Part shown: positions 8,583-23,957 of the stretch, piece after piece
Position numbering within the stretch: the stretch's first letter is position 1
Layout: the number at the start of each line of letters is the position of its first letter
NCBI GenBank assembly: GCA_963800475.1
Contig: CAWDAZ010000001.1
Coordinates: 496,001 to 560,000 of the forward strand
Direction: 5' to 3'
DNA: 64,000 nt
Source of the DNA: Palsa-465 sp963800475
Lineage (GTDB): Bacteria > Actinomycetota > Thermoleophilia > Solirubrobacterales > Solirubrobacteraceae
The notes under the pieces: model-generated
Seen by the model: only the letters and a program-made list of their open reading frames with translations
Databases searched by the model: none
What the model was told of the DNA's origin: nothing
Position numbers and translations under genes: made by a program

Positions 8583-9860
8583 ATGCCCGTTGTTTCTCGC
8601 CTTCCCGCCCTCGCTGGGAAGCGCAACAGATCCGGGTCGGCGCGGAGGCGCGCCGACCGCCCGGACCGCCAGCCGGTGCCCCCGGAGGCGTGGCGGCGGC
8701 TGGCCGCGTGCACCGCGGCCGCGGCGCTGCTGCAGCTCGACGGAACCCTGATCACGGTGGCGCTGCCGACGGTCGCGCACGACCTCCACGTCTCGAGCAG
8801 CTCCACCGCGGTCGTGCTGAGCGCCTACTTCCTGGCGTACGCGCTGGCGCTGCTTCCCGGCGGTTCGCTGGTCGACCGCTTCGACGCGCGCCGGCTCGCG
8901 CTGCTGGGGCTCGGGCTGTTCGCGCTCGGCGCTGCGGCGGGGGCGGTGGTGTCGTCGATTGCGGCGCTCGTCGCCACCCGGGTCGTGATGGGACTCGGGG
9001 CGGGGCTCGTCAGCCCGGCGGCGCTCGCGGGCGCGGTCAGCGGCTTTCCCCCGGAGCGGCGCGGCAGCGCGCTCGGGATCTGGGGTGCGAGCGCCGGCAT
9101 CTCGAATCTGCTCGGGCCGGTGCTGGGTGGCGTCCTGACGGTCGCGCTCGGATGGCGCGCGAACTGGTGGGCGCTGGTGCCGCTGGCGCTGCTCGCGGCC
9201 GTCGGGATCGTGCGGTTCGTGCCCTCGACGGTCCATAGCGAGGACACCACCCACCCGGTGCTGAACCGCACCGTTATCGTCGCCTCGTCGGTCGCCGCGC
9301 TGACGTTCGCGATCATGATCGGCTGCTTCTACCTCGCCGAGCAGTACCTGCAGCGCGACGTCGGCTTCTCGGCGCTCGGCGCCTCGTCGGTGCTGGTGAT
9401 CGTGGCCTTGCTGGTCGGGGTGGCCGCCCCGCTGGCCGGCCGGCTGGTCGACGAGTACGGCGAGCGCATGCCGGCGGTGGCGGGCTTCCTGGCGGCCGGC
9501 CTCGGGCTGCTGGTGCTCGGGGTGCCGGGCGTGCCGCTGCACAGCCCGGTCACGATCCTGCCGCTGATCCCGGTCGGGCTTGGACTGGGGATGCTGTTCG
9601 TGCCCACCTCGCGCGCCGCGCTGAACGCGACCCCGCTGTCCTCGCACGGCCGGACCTCGGCCTTGCTGTCGATCGGGAGGCTGCTCGGAGCCGCCGTCGG
9701 GGCGGGACTCGCCGGGGTCGCACTTGCTTCGGGGGTGACCTCCTCGACCGTCCACACGGCGCTGCTGATCGGGTGCGCCGCGTGCGTGCTGCTCGGGGTG
9801 CCGGCCGCCAGCCGGCTCGGCGCGGGGCCGCCCGCCGCGCCGCTGGCGTCGGAGACCTGA
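8583..9860 (+). CDS. Major facilitator superfamily transporter (425 aa)
   Basis: Integral membrane exporter with about 12 hydrophobic segments. Family signs: an N-terminal segment LLQLDGTLITVALPTVAHDL (drug:H+ antiporter-like), GGSLVDRFDARR at the loop 2-3 position and VVMGLGAGLVSPAALAGAV for helix 4. The ATG at 8583 is preferred over the in-frame GTG at 8520, because the longer form adds a basic, Pro/Arg-rich leader and leaves only 5 bp to the divergent phosphoesterase. Substrate not predictable; DHA2-like multidrug exporters are the nearest recognised group. The ppx-type gene follows after 8 bp and may be cotranscribed. Confidence 0.8.
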   Translation: MPVVSRLPALAGKRNRSGSARRRADRPDRQPVPPEAWRRLAACTAAAALLQLDGTLITVALPTVAHDLHVSSSSTAVVLSAYFLAYALALLPGGSLVDRFDARRLALLGLGLFALGAAAGAVVSSIAALVATRVVMGLGAGLVSPAALAGAVSGFPPERRGSALGIWGASAGISNLLGPVLGGVLTVALGWRANWWALVPLALLAAVGIVRFVPSTVHSEDTTHPVLNRTVIVASSVAALTFAIMIGCFYLAEQYLQRDVGFSALGASSVLVIVALLVGVAAPLAGRLVDEYGERMPAVAGFLAAGLGLLVLGVPGVPLHSPVTILPLIPVGLGLGMLFVPTSRAALNATPLSSHGRTSALLSIGRLLGAAVGAGLAGVALASGVTSSTVHTALLIGCAACVLLGVPAASRLGAGPPAAPLASET

Positions 9861-9868
9861 GCCCGCGC

Positions 9869-10741
9869 GTGCGCCGCGCCTGCATCGACATCGGCTCGAA
9901 CACGACGCGGCTGCTGGTCGCCGACTGCGGCGTGGGCGGCCTTCAGGCCGTCCACCAGGAGCGCGCCTTCACCCATCTCGCGCGAGGGCGGCTCGAAGAC
10001 GGCACGATCACCCGCCACAAGCTCGAGGAGGTCACTGGCGTGGTCGCCGCGCAGGCGGCCCGGGCCCGGGAGCTCGGCGCCACCCACATCCAGGCGATCG
10101 CGACCGCAGCGATCCGTCAGGCGCCGAACGGCGCCAAGCTCGCCCTCGCGATCCGGGAGTCGTGCGGGCTCGAGGTCGAGATCCTGACGGCCGCCCGGGA
10201 GGCCGCGCTCGCGTTCGCCGGCGCCTCGCGGACGCTCGGTCGTGTGCCCGACGGAGCGCTCGGCGTCGTGGACGTCGGCGGCGGCTCCTCGGAGCTGGTC
10301 GTAGGAAGCATCTCCGACGGGGTTACGTGGTCGGCCTCGTTCCAGCTCGGATCTGGCGACCTGACCGAGTGCCACCTGCACTCCGACCCGCCGTCGGAGG
10401 CGGAGCTCGGCGCGGCGCGAAGCGTGATCGACCGCATGCTCGGCGCGCTCGCGGTGCCGCATCCGGCGGAGGCCGTCGCGGTCGGCGGCAGCGCCGCCTC
10501 GCTCCCCCGGTTGGCGGGGCCGATGCTCGATGCGGACGCGTTCGCGACCGCGCTGCGGCTGCTCGCCTCCGAGCCGGCGCGGGTGATCGCGGGCCGGTTC
10601 GAGCTCGACATCGAGCGGGTGCGGCTGCTGCCCGCCGGGCTGCTGATCCTGCAGGCGGCGGCTGAGCGGTTCGCGGCGCCACTCCGGATCGGCCGGGGCG
10701 GGATCCGCGAGGGGTTTCTGCTGGAGGCCGCCGATGCCTGA
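9869..10741 (+). CDS. Ppx/GppA-family exopolyphosphatase-like protein, short form (290 aa)
   Basis: Actin-fold (ASKHA) phosphatase acting on polyphosphate or pppGpp. Landmarks: CIDIGSNTTRLLVADC at the N-terminus (phosphate loop 1), EILTAAREAALAFAGA, GVVDVGGGSSELVVG (phosphate loop 2) and AVGGSAASLPRLAG. The GTG at 9869 is chosen because the family begins right before CIDIGSN; longer in-frame starts lie inside the MFS gene. Only the two actin-like lobes are present; the C-terminal HD-like domain of E. coli Ppx/GppA is missing. An HD-domain gene starts inside its last codons (8-nt overlap), so the two products probably work together. Confidence 0.85.
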   Translation: MRRACIDIGSNTTRLLVADCGVGGLQAVHQERAFTHLARGRLEDGTITRHKLEEVTGVVAAQAARARELGATHIQAIATAAIRQAPNGAKLALAIRESCGLEVEILTAAREAALAFAGASRTLGRVPDGALGVVDVGGGSSELVVGSISDGVTWSASFQLGSGDLTECHLHSDPPSEAELGAARSVIDRMLGALAVPHPAEAVAVGGSAASLPRLAGPMLDADAFATALRLLASEPARVIAGRFELDIERVRLLPAGLLILQAAAERFAAPLRIGRGGIREGFLLEAADA

Positions 10742-11576
10742 CCGCGAGGGCCCGGTCGGGCCGGACGAGCAGGCGATGTCGCCCCGCGAGGCGCTCGAGC
10801 AGGTGCGCGTGCGGGCGCCGACGCGCGGCAACCGGCGGCTCGAGCAGCTCCTCGACGCCGTCAACGCGGACGACCAGGTGAAGGCGTGGTGGCACGCGTC
10901 GGCGGTCAACGCGACCCGGCGGCTGATGATGAGCGACCACAGCTGGGTCCACATCCAGATCGTCGTCAACATCGGGCTGCGGCTCGGGCGGCTCCTGTTC
11001 CGGCGCGGGGTCGTGCCGAGCGTCATCGCCGACTACGGGATGGGGCAGCGCGACGCCGAGGTCGTGATCGCGGCGGGGTGCCTGTTCCACTGCGTGGGGA
11101 TGTCGATCGCCCGCGAGGACCACGAGCGCTTCAGCCTGTTCCTGACCGCCGACAAGCTCCCGGAGCTGCTGGACGGGAGCTACGAGGAGCCCGAGCGCAC
11201 GATCATCGTCTCCGAGGCCCTGCACTCGATCAACGGCCACCGCCGAAAGGGAGCGCCGCTGACGGTCGAGGCGGGGATCGTGCGAGTCGCCGACGCGCTC
11301 GACATGGCGCGCGGCCGCTCGCGCGTGCCGTTCGAATCCGGGCACCAGAACATTCACTCGCTGTCGGCGTACGCGATCGAGGAGGTCAAGATCTCCCCGG
11401 GCCGCGATCGCGCCGTGCGGGTCGAGATCCTGATGTCGAACAGCGCCGGGATCTTCCAGGTCGACGAGCTGCTCGCGACCAAGCTGCGCGGCTCCGGGCT
11501 CGAGGAGCACATCGAGGTGATCGCGAGGATCGACGCCGAGCAGGAGCAGCGGCTTATCCCGGTGTTCAGGATCTGA
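10734..11576 (+). CDS. HD-domain-related protein (280 aa), HD motif altered to HC
   Basis: Resembles archaeal/actinobacterial HD-superfamily phosphohydrolases: helical, with DHSWVHIQIVVNIGLRL near residue 68, LFHCVGMSIAREDHERFS near 117 and a later VRVADALDMARGR segment. The canonical HD doublet (usually LLHDIGM) reads HC, while the remaining His/Asp positions (DHSWVH, REDHE, VADALD) persist. Metal binding may thus be altered. The gene starts 8 nt before the ppx stop and ends in a TGATCA abutting the convergent SpoIIE gene. Likely partners the Ppx-like protein in nucleotide or polyphosphate turnover (inference from coupling). Confidence 0.75.
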   Translation: MPDREGPVGPDEQAMSPREALEQVRVRAPTRGNRRLEQLLDAVNADDQVKAWWHASAVNATRRLMMSDHSWVHIQIVVNIGLRLGRLLFRRGVVPSVIADYGMGQRDAEVVIAAGCLFHCVGMSIAREDHERFSLFLTADKLPELLDGSYEEPERTIIVSEALHSINGHRRKGAPLTVEAGIVRVADALDMARGRSRVPFESGHQNIHSLSAYAIEEVKISPGRDRAVRVEILMSNSAGIFQVDELLATKLRGSGLEEHIEVIARIDAEQEQRLIPVFRI

Positions 11577-13558
11577 TCAGGCGAGCTTCACGACGACTGC
11601 CGTGACATCGTCGTGGGTCGGGTCGCCGGCGCCGACTAGCTCGGCGAGGATGTGCGCGCACAGCGCGTCAGGCTCGTGGGGTCCAGTCGCGACCGCGGTT
11701 CCGAGCCGAGCCAGCCCGGCGTCGAGTGACTCACCGCGCCGTTCGATGAGTCCGTCGGTGTACAGGACCAGCAGGTCACCGGCTTCGAACTGCGTCTCGA
11801 GCGTCGTGTACGGTTGCTCCTCGACTCCCATCAACCCGTCGCGCGTCTCCAGGTAGGCGACCTCGCCGGAGGCGAGCGCGCGCAGCGGCGGCGGGTGCCC
11901 CGCGGAGGCCCACTCGAGGCTCCGCTGAGCGGGGTCGACGATCGCGTACAGCACCGTGAACAGCTGATGCTCGTCGAGTGCCGTCCGGTAGCTGTTCAAG
12001 CGCGTCAGCACCTCGCCCGGGGAGCGGACCGCCTCGTCGGCGAGCGCGAACGCGCGCGTAACGCTGCGCAGCTGCCCCATCGTCGAAGCGGCGCGGATCC
12101 CGCTGCCGGCGACGTCGCCGAGCACCACCCCGAGCCGGCCGCAAGGGAGCGCGAACGCGTCGTACCAGTCGCCGCCCACCTCGGCTCCGAGCCCGGCGGC
12201 CTGGTAGTGCGCCGCGATCTGCACTCCCGCGACCCCGGGCAGGCGGGCCGGGATCAGGCCGCGCTGCAGCTCGACCGCGATCCGGTGCTCCTCTTCGTGC
12301 AACTGGGCGCGACGGATAGACAGCGCGGCGCGATCGGCCGCCTCGCGAAGCAGCGAGCGCTCCTCCTCGTCGAACGTGCGGCCGGCGTCGAACTCGAGCC
12401 GCGCCGACCCCAGCCGGGTCCGCTCGATTTGGAGCTCGGCCTCGACCCAGGTCCCCGGGCGCCCGCCGGTGTCGACCGGGCGCATGCGCTCGACGACCTC
12501 GCCTCGGGCCCGGACGAGCTGGTCTCCGACCTCGACCTCCGCCGACGACGCGTCGTGCAAAGCCGCCAACCGGACCGCCAGCTCGGGCAGCAGCTCGTCG
12601 AGCGACAGCGACTCGAGCGCGCTCGACAGCGCCTGCAGCTGCGTCAGCCGGTGGGTCAACGCCTCGGCCTGGGCGCGAGCGGCCTGCTCGAGTAGCAGGT
12701 CGGCGCGGGCCCGCTCCGCCCGCCGCCTGGTCGTCAGGTCGACCCACTGGGCCATCAGCAGCCGCTCCGGGAGCTCGGTCGGCTCGATCAGCGACGCCAC
12801 GACTTCGACCCACACCTCGCCGCCCAGCGACCGCTTCAGGCGCAGGTCGGCGGTGTCGCCCTGATCGTCGTGCTGGCCGTCGCTCGGCCCCTGGGCGCCG
12901 TTCAGCAGCGACCACAGCGCCGGGACGTCCTGCTCGTGGCACAGCTCGGTGACCGGCATCCCGCGGACCTGCTCGGGGGTGCGCCCGGCGAGCCGCGCGA
13001 ATGCCGGGTTGGAGCGGATGATCCGCCCCTCGGAGTCGAGCAGCGTCTTGCCGATCGGCGCCGCCTCGAACGCCCCCCGCAGCAGCGCCTCGGAGCGCTT
13101 CAGCGCCCGCCGGCTCGTCTCGAGCTCGGCAAACACCGCGACCTTGGAGCGCAGCAGCTCCGGGTCGAACGGCTTCAGCACGTAGTCGACCGCGCCGATC
13201 CCGTACCCGCGGATGATGTCGCCGACCTCGTCGCGGGCGGCGGTCATGAACACGATCGGGACCTCGCTCGAGCGGGCGCGGCCCTTGATCAGCCGCGCCG
13301 TCTCGAGCCCGTCGATGCCGGGCATCCGGACGTCGAGCAGGATCAACGCGAAGTCGCGCTCGAGCAGCAGCCGCAGCGCCTCGGTGCCGGACGAAACCGC
13401 CACGAGCGGAAACCCGAGCGGTCCGAGTACCGCCTCGAGCGTCTGCAGGTTCTCGGGCCGGTCGTCGACGAGCAGGATCGGAAGCGGCTCGTGCGCGGGG
13501 ATCTCGACGAGCCGGTCGGGCTCGGCGCGGTCCGGTTCGTCCGCTCCCCGCTGTGCGT

Positions 13559-13574
<16 letters not shown>
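11577..13574 (-). CDS. Response regulator with PAS, GAF and SpoIIE-type PP2C phosphatase domains (665 aa)
   Basis: Domains in order: CheY-like receiver (about 32-150; ILLVDDRPENLQTLEAVLG, phosphoacceptor in LILLDVRMPGIDG, KPFDPELL lysine); PAS (about 165-290; RGAFEAAPIGKTLLD, IIRSNPAFARLAGRTPEQV); helical linker; GAF-like segment (about 310-425); and PP2C/SpoIIE domain (about 440-665; AEVGGDWYDAF, GVVLGDVAGSGIRAA, LVLYTDGLIERR, THDDVTAVVVKL) with the metal-binding Asp residues intact. It starts 16 nt inside the end of the hybrid-kinase gene, so the two are coupled. The likely role is to be phosphorylated by that kinase and dephosphorylate an anti-sigma antagonist (partner-switching), as for RsbU-like proteins; the target is not in the window. 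Confidence 0.85.
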
Positions 13575-18517
<4,943 letters not shown>

Positions 18518-18667
18518 GCTGCTCTCCTCAGTCGTCTCCCGGGCGCGCGCCCCCGCCTGACAACCCACGGCTGCCGATCACTGCTTCGGAAGCTTACGCC
18601 TGATGTTCAACAATGTGGAGCGGGCGAAGCCGGGCCTGCGAGGGGCCGTTTGGAGCGCCATTCGGCG

Positions 18668-18946
18668 CTACCAGCCGCCTTCCCAGTCCACGTTCGCAGC
18701 GCGCCGCTTGGCGGCTCGCATGCGCTCGTGCTTGCGCTTGTCGAGCCGCCACTGGATCACCGACAGGGTGACGATCACCAGCGGGAAGAAGATGATCACC
18801 AGATACATCGCGTAGGTGATCGTCTTGTCGCTCGTCTCGCCGTACCAGCCTTCGCCGCCGTAGGACTTGGCGAGGGCGGCGGGAGCGGACGCCAGCAGCA
18901 CGACCGCGAACGAGATCAGGGCGGCGATGAACCGGGTGCGGCGCAT
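18668..18946 (-). CDS. Small membrane protein with signal peptide (92 aa)
   Basis: The ATG at 18946 gives a basic start (MRRTRF), a hydrophobic export signal ending ALAKS, a short Gly/Tyr-rich external stretch (YGGEGWYGE), one transmembrane helix (MYLVIIFFPLVIVTLSVIQW) and a strongly basic cytoplasmic tail (RLDKRKHERMRAAKRR). No family recognised. It begins 17 bp after the alpha/beta-hydrolase stop and is probably cotranscribed with it. Confidence 0.65.
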   Translation of the reverse strand: MRRTRFIAALISFAVVLLASAPAALAKSYGGEGWYGETSDKTITYAMYLVIIFFPLVIVTLSVIQWRLDKRKHERMRAAKRRAANVDWEGGW

Positions 18947-18963
18947 GCGGTAGGAAGGGTACG

Positions 18964-19824
18964 TCAAGCCGCCTGCACCTGCTCCGGCGAACGCACCGAC
19001 TCGAGCGTCTCGACGAGCACCGGGTTGTAGGCGTGGCCGTGGGTGACGATCTCGAGGTGACGGATCGGCGCCTCGAACACGGGGCCGCCGGCCGCCGCAG
19101 CGAGCTCGCGCTGCTTCGACGGGGCCACCGCGTCGTCGCGGCTCGTGATCAGGACCGCGACCGGGACGGTCACGGATCCGAGCCACGGCCGTGAGTCAAA
19201 GCGGCCGAGCTCGCGCCCGGCCTCGGCGATGTCGCGGGCCGAGTTGCGCAGCAGCTCGGACTGGACCCACACGGAGCGCTCGTTCTGGGGCAACCTGGCG
19301 CGGCGGAACCCCCACGACCAGAATCGGCCCGGCGCGACCGACAGCGCGAGCCCGAGGGCTCCCATCGCGCGCCAGGTACGCCGGGTCTGCGGGTCCTGCC
19401 AGTGCTGAGCTGTACCGCTCAAGACGATCCCGGAGGCCACGTCGGCGTGGTCGCGGGCGATCAGCTGCGCAATCGCGCCGCCCATCGAATAACCAACCAC
19501 CAGTGCCGGGGCGACGTCGAGCGCTCGCAGTGCCGCCGCCGCGTCGCCGGCGCAGTCGGTGAGCCGGAACGGCGACAGCGGACGCAGCCCGCGGCCGTGG
19601 CCGCGGTGGTCGATCGCGAGCACGCGGTAGCCCGCATCGACGAGGTGTGCGTACGCGCCGCACCAGTTCAGGTCGGCGCTCGCCATCCATCCGTGCAGCA
19701 GCATCACGACCGGACCGTCGCCCCCGGTGTCGCGCAGGAACAGCTCACCGTGGCCAGGGACGCGCAGCGTGCGCGCCGGCGGCATCTCGAACGGGGGGAT
19801 CGGCGTCCACGGAGGTACGAGCAC
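18964..19824 (-). CDS. Alpha/beta-fold hydrolase (286 aa)
   Basis: Cytoplasmic alpha/beta hydrolase of the epoxide hydrolase/lipase-like superfamily. Visible elements: the oxyanion-hole strand VVMLLHGWMAS near residue 45, IDHRGHGRG, the nucleophile elbow VVGYSMGGAIAQ (Ser near 115), the acid in VLITSRDDAVAP near 225 and the catalytic His in VTHGHAYNP near 265. Length is normal. The start is GTG at 19824; an internal ATG (MPPARTLRV) 13 codons on is also possible. Substrate unknown. The divergent ABC-F gene starts about 50 bp away. Confidence 0.82.
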   Translation of the reverse strand: MLVPPWTPIPPFEMPPARTLRVPGHGELFLRDTGGDGPVVMLLHGWMASADLNWCGAYAHLVDAGYRVLAIDHRGHGRGLRPLSPFRLTDCAGDAAAALRALDVAPALVVGYSMGGAIAQLIARDHADVASGIVLSGTAQHWQDPQTRRTWRAMGALGLALSVAPGRFWSWGFRRARLPQNERSVWVQSELLRNSARDIAEAGRELGRFDSRPWLGSVTVPVAVLITSRDDAVAPSKQRELAAAAGGPVFEAPIRHLEIVTHGHAYNPVLVETLESVRSPEQVQAA

Positions 19825-19871
19825 GAGCGGGGATCGTACCCCGCGGGGTCGCTCCTACCATGGTCCGCGAG

Positions 19872-21799
<1,928 letters not shown>

Positions 21800-21803
<4 letters not shown>

Positions 21804-22204
21804 GGCGCCTTCACGGCGAACCCGGCGCCCCGGAACTTCGCGCACGCCGCCTGCGCCTGCTGGAATGAGGGGGAGCTCGGGTCGACGCCGCTCCCGGGGC
21901 CGAACCTGATCCCGACCCGACCACCGGTTCCGAACGACGGGTCGGGGAAGTTCGGCACCCCGTGCGTCCGCATGCATCGCGAGAACTTCAGCATCGCGGC
22001 GCGCTGGCTGGCGGAAAACGCAGGGGGACGGCCGCCGTTCGGGAGCTTCGACCGGCAGGCCGTCATCGCGCTCTGGAACGCCGGCGAGCTGACGGTCACG
22101 CCGTTGACCGTCAGCGACGCGCCGGATCCGACGCGTTGCTGGATCGCGATGCCGCGACTTCCGTTCGAGCCCGGGTCCGGGAAGTTGGGCACGCCGTTGG
22201 CGCG
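21800..22204 (-). pseudogene. 5'-truncated gene for a protein with duplicated GVPNFPDP motif
   Basis: About 134 codons encode a two-copy unit: (LRAN)GVPNFPDPG...SPAFQSAMTACRSKL, then CMRTHGVPNFPDPSFG...SPSFQQAQAACAKF. Such modules occur in small actinobacterial lipoproteins, normally preceded by a signal peptide, a lipobox and CM before the first motif. Here the reading frame loses similarity immediately upstream of the first motif, where response-regulator sequence begins on the other strand, and no plausible start exists. It is read as a remnant missing its export signal. The 3' end is intact and interlocks with the ABC-F stop. Confidence 0.6.
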
Positions 22205-22277
22205 CAGCCGGCTGCGGCGCAAGCTCGGCGAGCCGCAGCTGATCGAGACCGTGCCGGGCGCCGGGTACCGGATCTGA
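22197..22277 (+). pseudogene. Remnant of an OmpR-family response regulator (C-terminal end only)
   Basis: The last 26 codons before the kinase gene encode the typical end of a winged-helix OmpR/PhoB regulator: SRLRRKLGEP, then LIETVPGAGYRI and a TGA. Nothing upstream in this frame resembles the receiver or the rest of the DNA-binding domain; that sequence is instead the minus-strand GVPNFPDP gene. The TGA overlaps the kinase start (TGATG), the normal coupling for such operons. The bulk of the regulator was evidently deleted. Confidence 0.7.
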
Positions 22278-23569
22278 TGCGCCGCCTGCTGCCACGCCCG
22301 ACCCTCCGGCTCCGGCTGACGCTGCTGTACGGCGGCCTGTTCCTGATCGCCGGCACAGTGCTGCTCGCGATCACCTATGGCCTGGTGGCGCACAGCCAGC
22401 CCGCAACCTCGCAGGCCACGTTCATCGCGCGACCGGTTGGACCGAGCGTGGCGGTGCCGCGGCTGCTGGCGCCGCCGGCGGGCCCGAGGACGATCGTCTC
22501 TGCGTCGCCGCCAGCCGGCGCGCAGATCCAGCTGAAGGCCTACGCCGGCCGCGTCAACGACACGTTTCGCAGGCTGACCGCGGCGCAGGCGGCGCAGCTC
22601 GACAAGCTCGCCGGGCGCGCGAAACTCGCCCTGCACCAGCAGCAGTCCTCTCAGCTCGACGCGCTGCTGACCAGGTCCGGGATCGCGCTCGGGATCATGG
22701 CGATCCTCTCGATCGCGTTCGGGTGGCTGATGGCCGGGCGGGCGCTGCGCCCGGTACGGACGATGAGCATGCGCGCGCGCGGGATCTCCGAGCGCAACCT
22801 CCACGAGCGCCTCGCGCTCGACGGCCCCGACGACGAGCTCAAGGAGCTCGGGGACACGTTCGACGAGCTGCTCGCGCGGCTCGAGACCGCGTTCGAGTCA
22901 CAGCGCCAGTTCGTCGCCAACGCGTCGCACGAGCTGCGCACCCCGATCACGCTCGAGCGGACGCTCGTCGAGGTCGCGCTGGCGGACCCGGCTTCCGACG
23001 AACAGTCGCTGCGTGGGACCTGCCGGCGGGTGCTCGCCGCGGGCGAGCAGCAGGAGCGGATGATCGAAGCGTTGCTGACGCTCGCGCGCAGCCAGCGCGG
23101 GCTTGCCTCGCGCGAGGGGGTCGAGCTCGACTCGCTGGCCGCGGACGCGCTGCACGGCGTGCGCCCCGACGGGGTGCGCGTCGAGACCGAGCTCGAGGCG
23201 GCCACGACGACCGGCGACCCGGCGCTGGTCGAGCGGCTGATCGGCAACCTGATCGAGAACGCGCTCCGTTACAACATCTCGTCCGGCGGCTGGGTGAGCG
23301 TCTGGACGGGCGAGCTCGATGGACTGCCGGCGCTGCGGGTCAGCAACAGCGGGCCGGTTGTCACCGAGCCGGAGGCGGCGCAGCTCACCGCGCCGTTCCG
23401 CCGCCTGAACGGGAACCGGATCGGCACCCGCGGCGCCGGGCTCGGACTGTCGATCGTGGCCGCGATCTCGACCGCCCACGACGCCGAGCTGGGTCTCGCA
23501 CCGCGTCCCGACGGCGGCCTCGACGTCGAGGTTCGGTTCCCAGCGATCGTGCCCGCGGTCGCGGCGTAA
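22277..23569 (+). CDS. Membrane sensor histidine kinase, orphaned (430 aa)
   Basis: Classical two-transmembrane sensor kinase: TM1 (LTLLYGGLFLIAGTVLLAI) near residue 20, an extracellular loop of about 100 residues, TM2 (IALGIMAILSIAFGWLMAG) near 145, a HAMP segment (ALRPVRTMSMRARGISERNL), HisKA with the phospho-His in FVANASHELRTPIT near 220, and HATPase_c with an N box (LIGNLIENALRYN) and a G2-type GTRGAGLGLSIV. The G1 box is weak (RVSNSGPVV). The start is fixed by the TGATG overlap with the regulator remnant. Its cognate regulator is missing, so any function needs another partner. Confidence 0.85.
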   Translation: MRRLLPRPTLRLRLTLLYGGLFLIAGTVLLAITYGLVAHSQPATSQATFIARPVGPSVAVPRLLAPPAGPRTIVSASPPAGAQIQLKAYAGRVNDTFRRLTAAQAAQLDKLAGRAKLALHQQQSSQLDALLTRSGIALGIMAILSIAFGWLMAGRALRPVRTMSMRARGISERNLHERLALDGPDDELKELGDTFDELLARLETAFESQRQFVANASHELRTPITLERTLVEVALADPASDEQSLRGTCRRVLAAGEQQERMIEALLTLARSQRGLASREGVELDSLAADALHGVRPDGVRVETELEAATTTGDPALVERLIGNLIENALRYNISSGGWVSVWTGELDGLPALRVSNSGPVVTEPEAAQLTAPFRRLNGNRIGTRGAGLGLSIVAAISTAHDAELGLAPRPDGGLDVEVRFPAIVPAVAA

Positions 23570-23582
23570 GCTTGGAGTCGCG

Positions 23583-23942
23583 ATGTCGCTCGCGACCACC
23601 CGCAACATCCTGATCATCCTCGCGATCGCCGCGCTCGTGGTGCTGCTCCCGGGCGGGGGCACGGGCGCCAACGTCGCGCTGCAGGCGGTGTACCTGGTGT
23701 TCCTGGCGACGCTCGGGTGGTTCGCGATGACGATGTACCGCCAGTACCGGGTCGCGCTGTACTCGCTCGGCGACCGCCGCCGCGCGATCCTCTACGCCGC
23801 GCTCGTGGTGCTCGCGGTGACGCTCACCGGCACCTCGAAGCTGTGGCACACGAGCGCCGGTTCGGTGACGTGGCTGGTGCTCGTCGGGCTCGCCGTGTAC
23901 GCGATCATCGCGATCGTGTGGACGGCGCGGCGGCAGTACTAG
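23583..23942 (+). CDS. Small four-helix membrane protein (119 aa)
   Basis: Four predicted transmembrane helices: ILIILAIAALVVLLPGG, ALQAVYLVFLATLGWFAM, ILYAALVVLAVTLTGT and VTWLVLVGLAVYAIIAIVW, with basic loops between (YRQYRVALYSLGDRRR). No family recognised. It starts 13 bp after the histidine-kinase stop and probably belongs to the same transcript. Confidence 0.65.
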   Translation: MSLATTRNILIILAIAALVVLLPGGGTGANVALQAVYLVFLATLGWFAMTMYRQYRVALYSLGDRRRAILYAALVVLAVTLTGTSKLWHTSAGSVTWLVLVGLAVYAIIAIVWTARRQY

Positions 23943-23957
23943 GCGGGGCCGGCGCGG

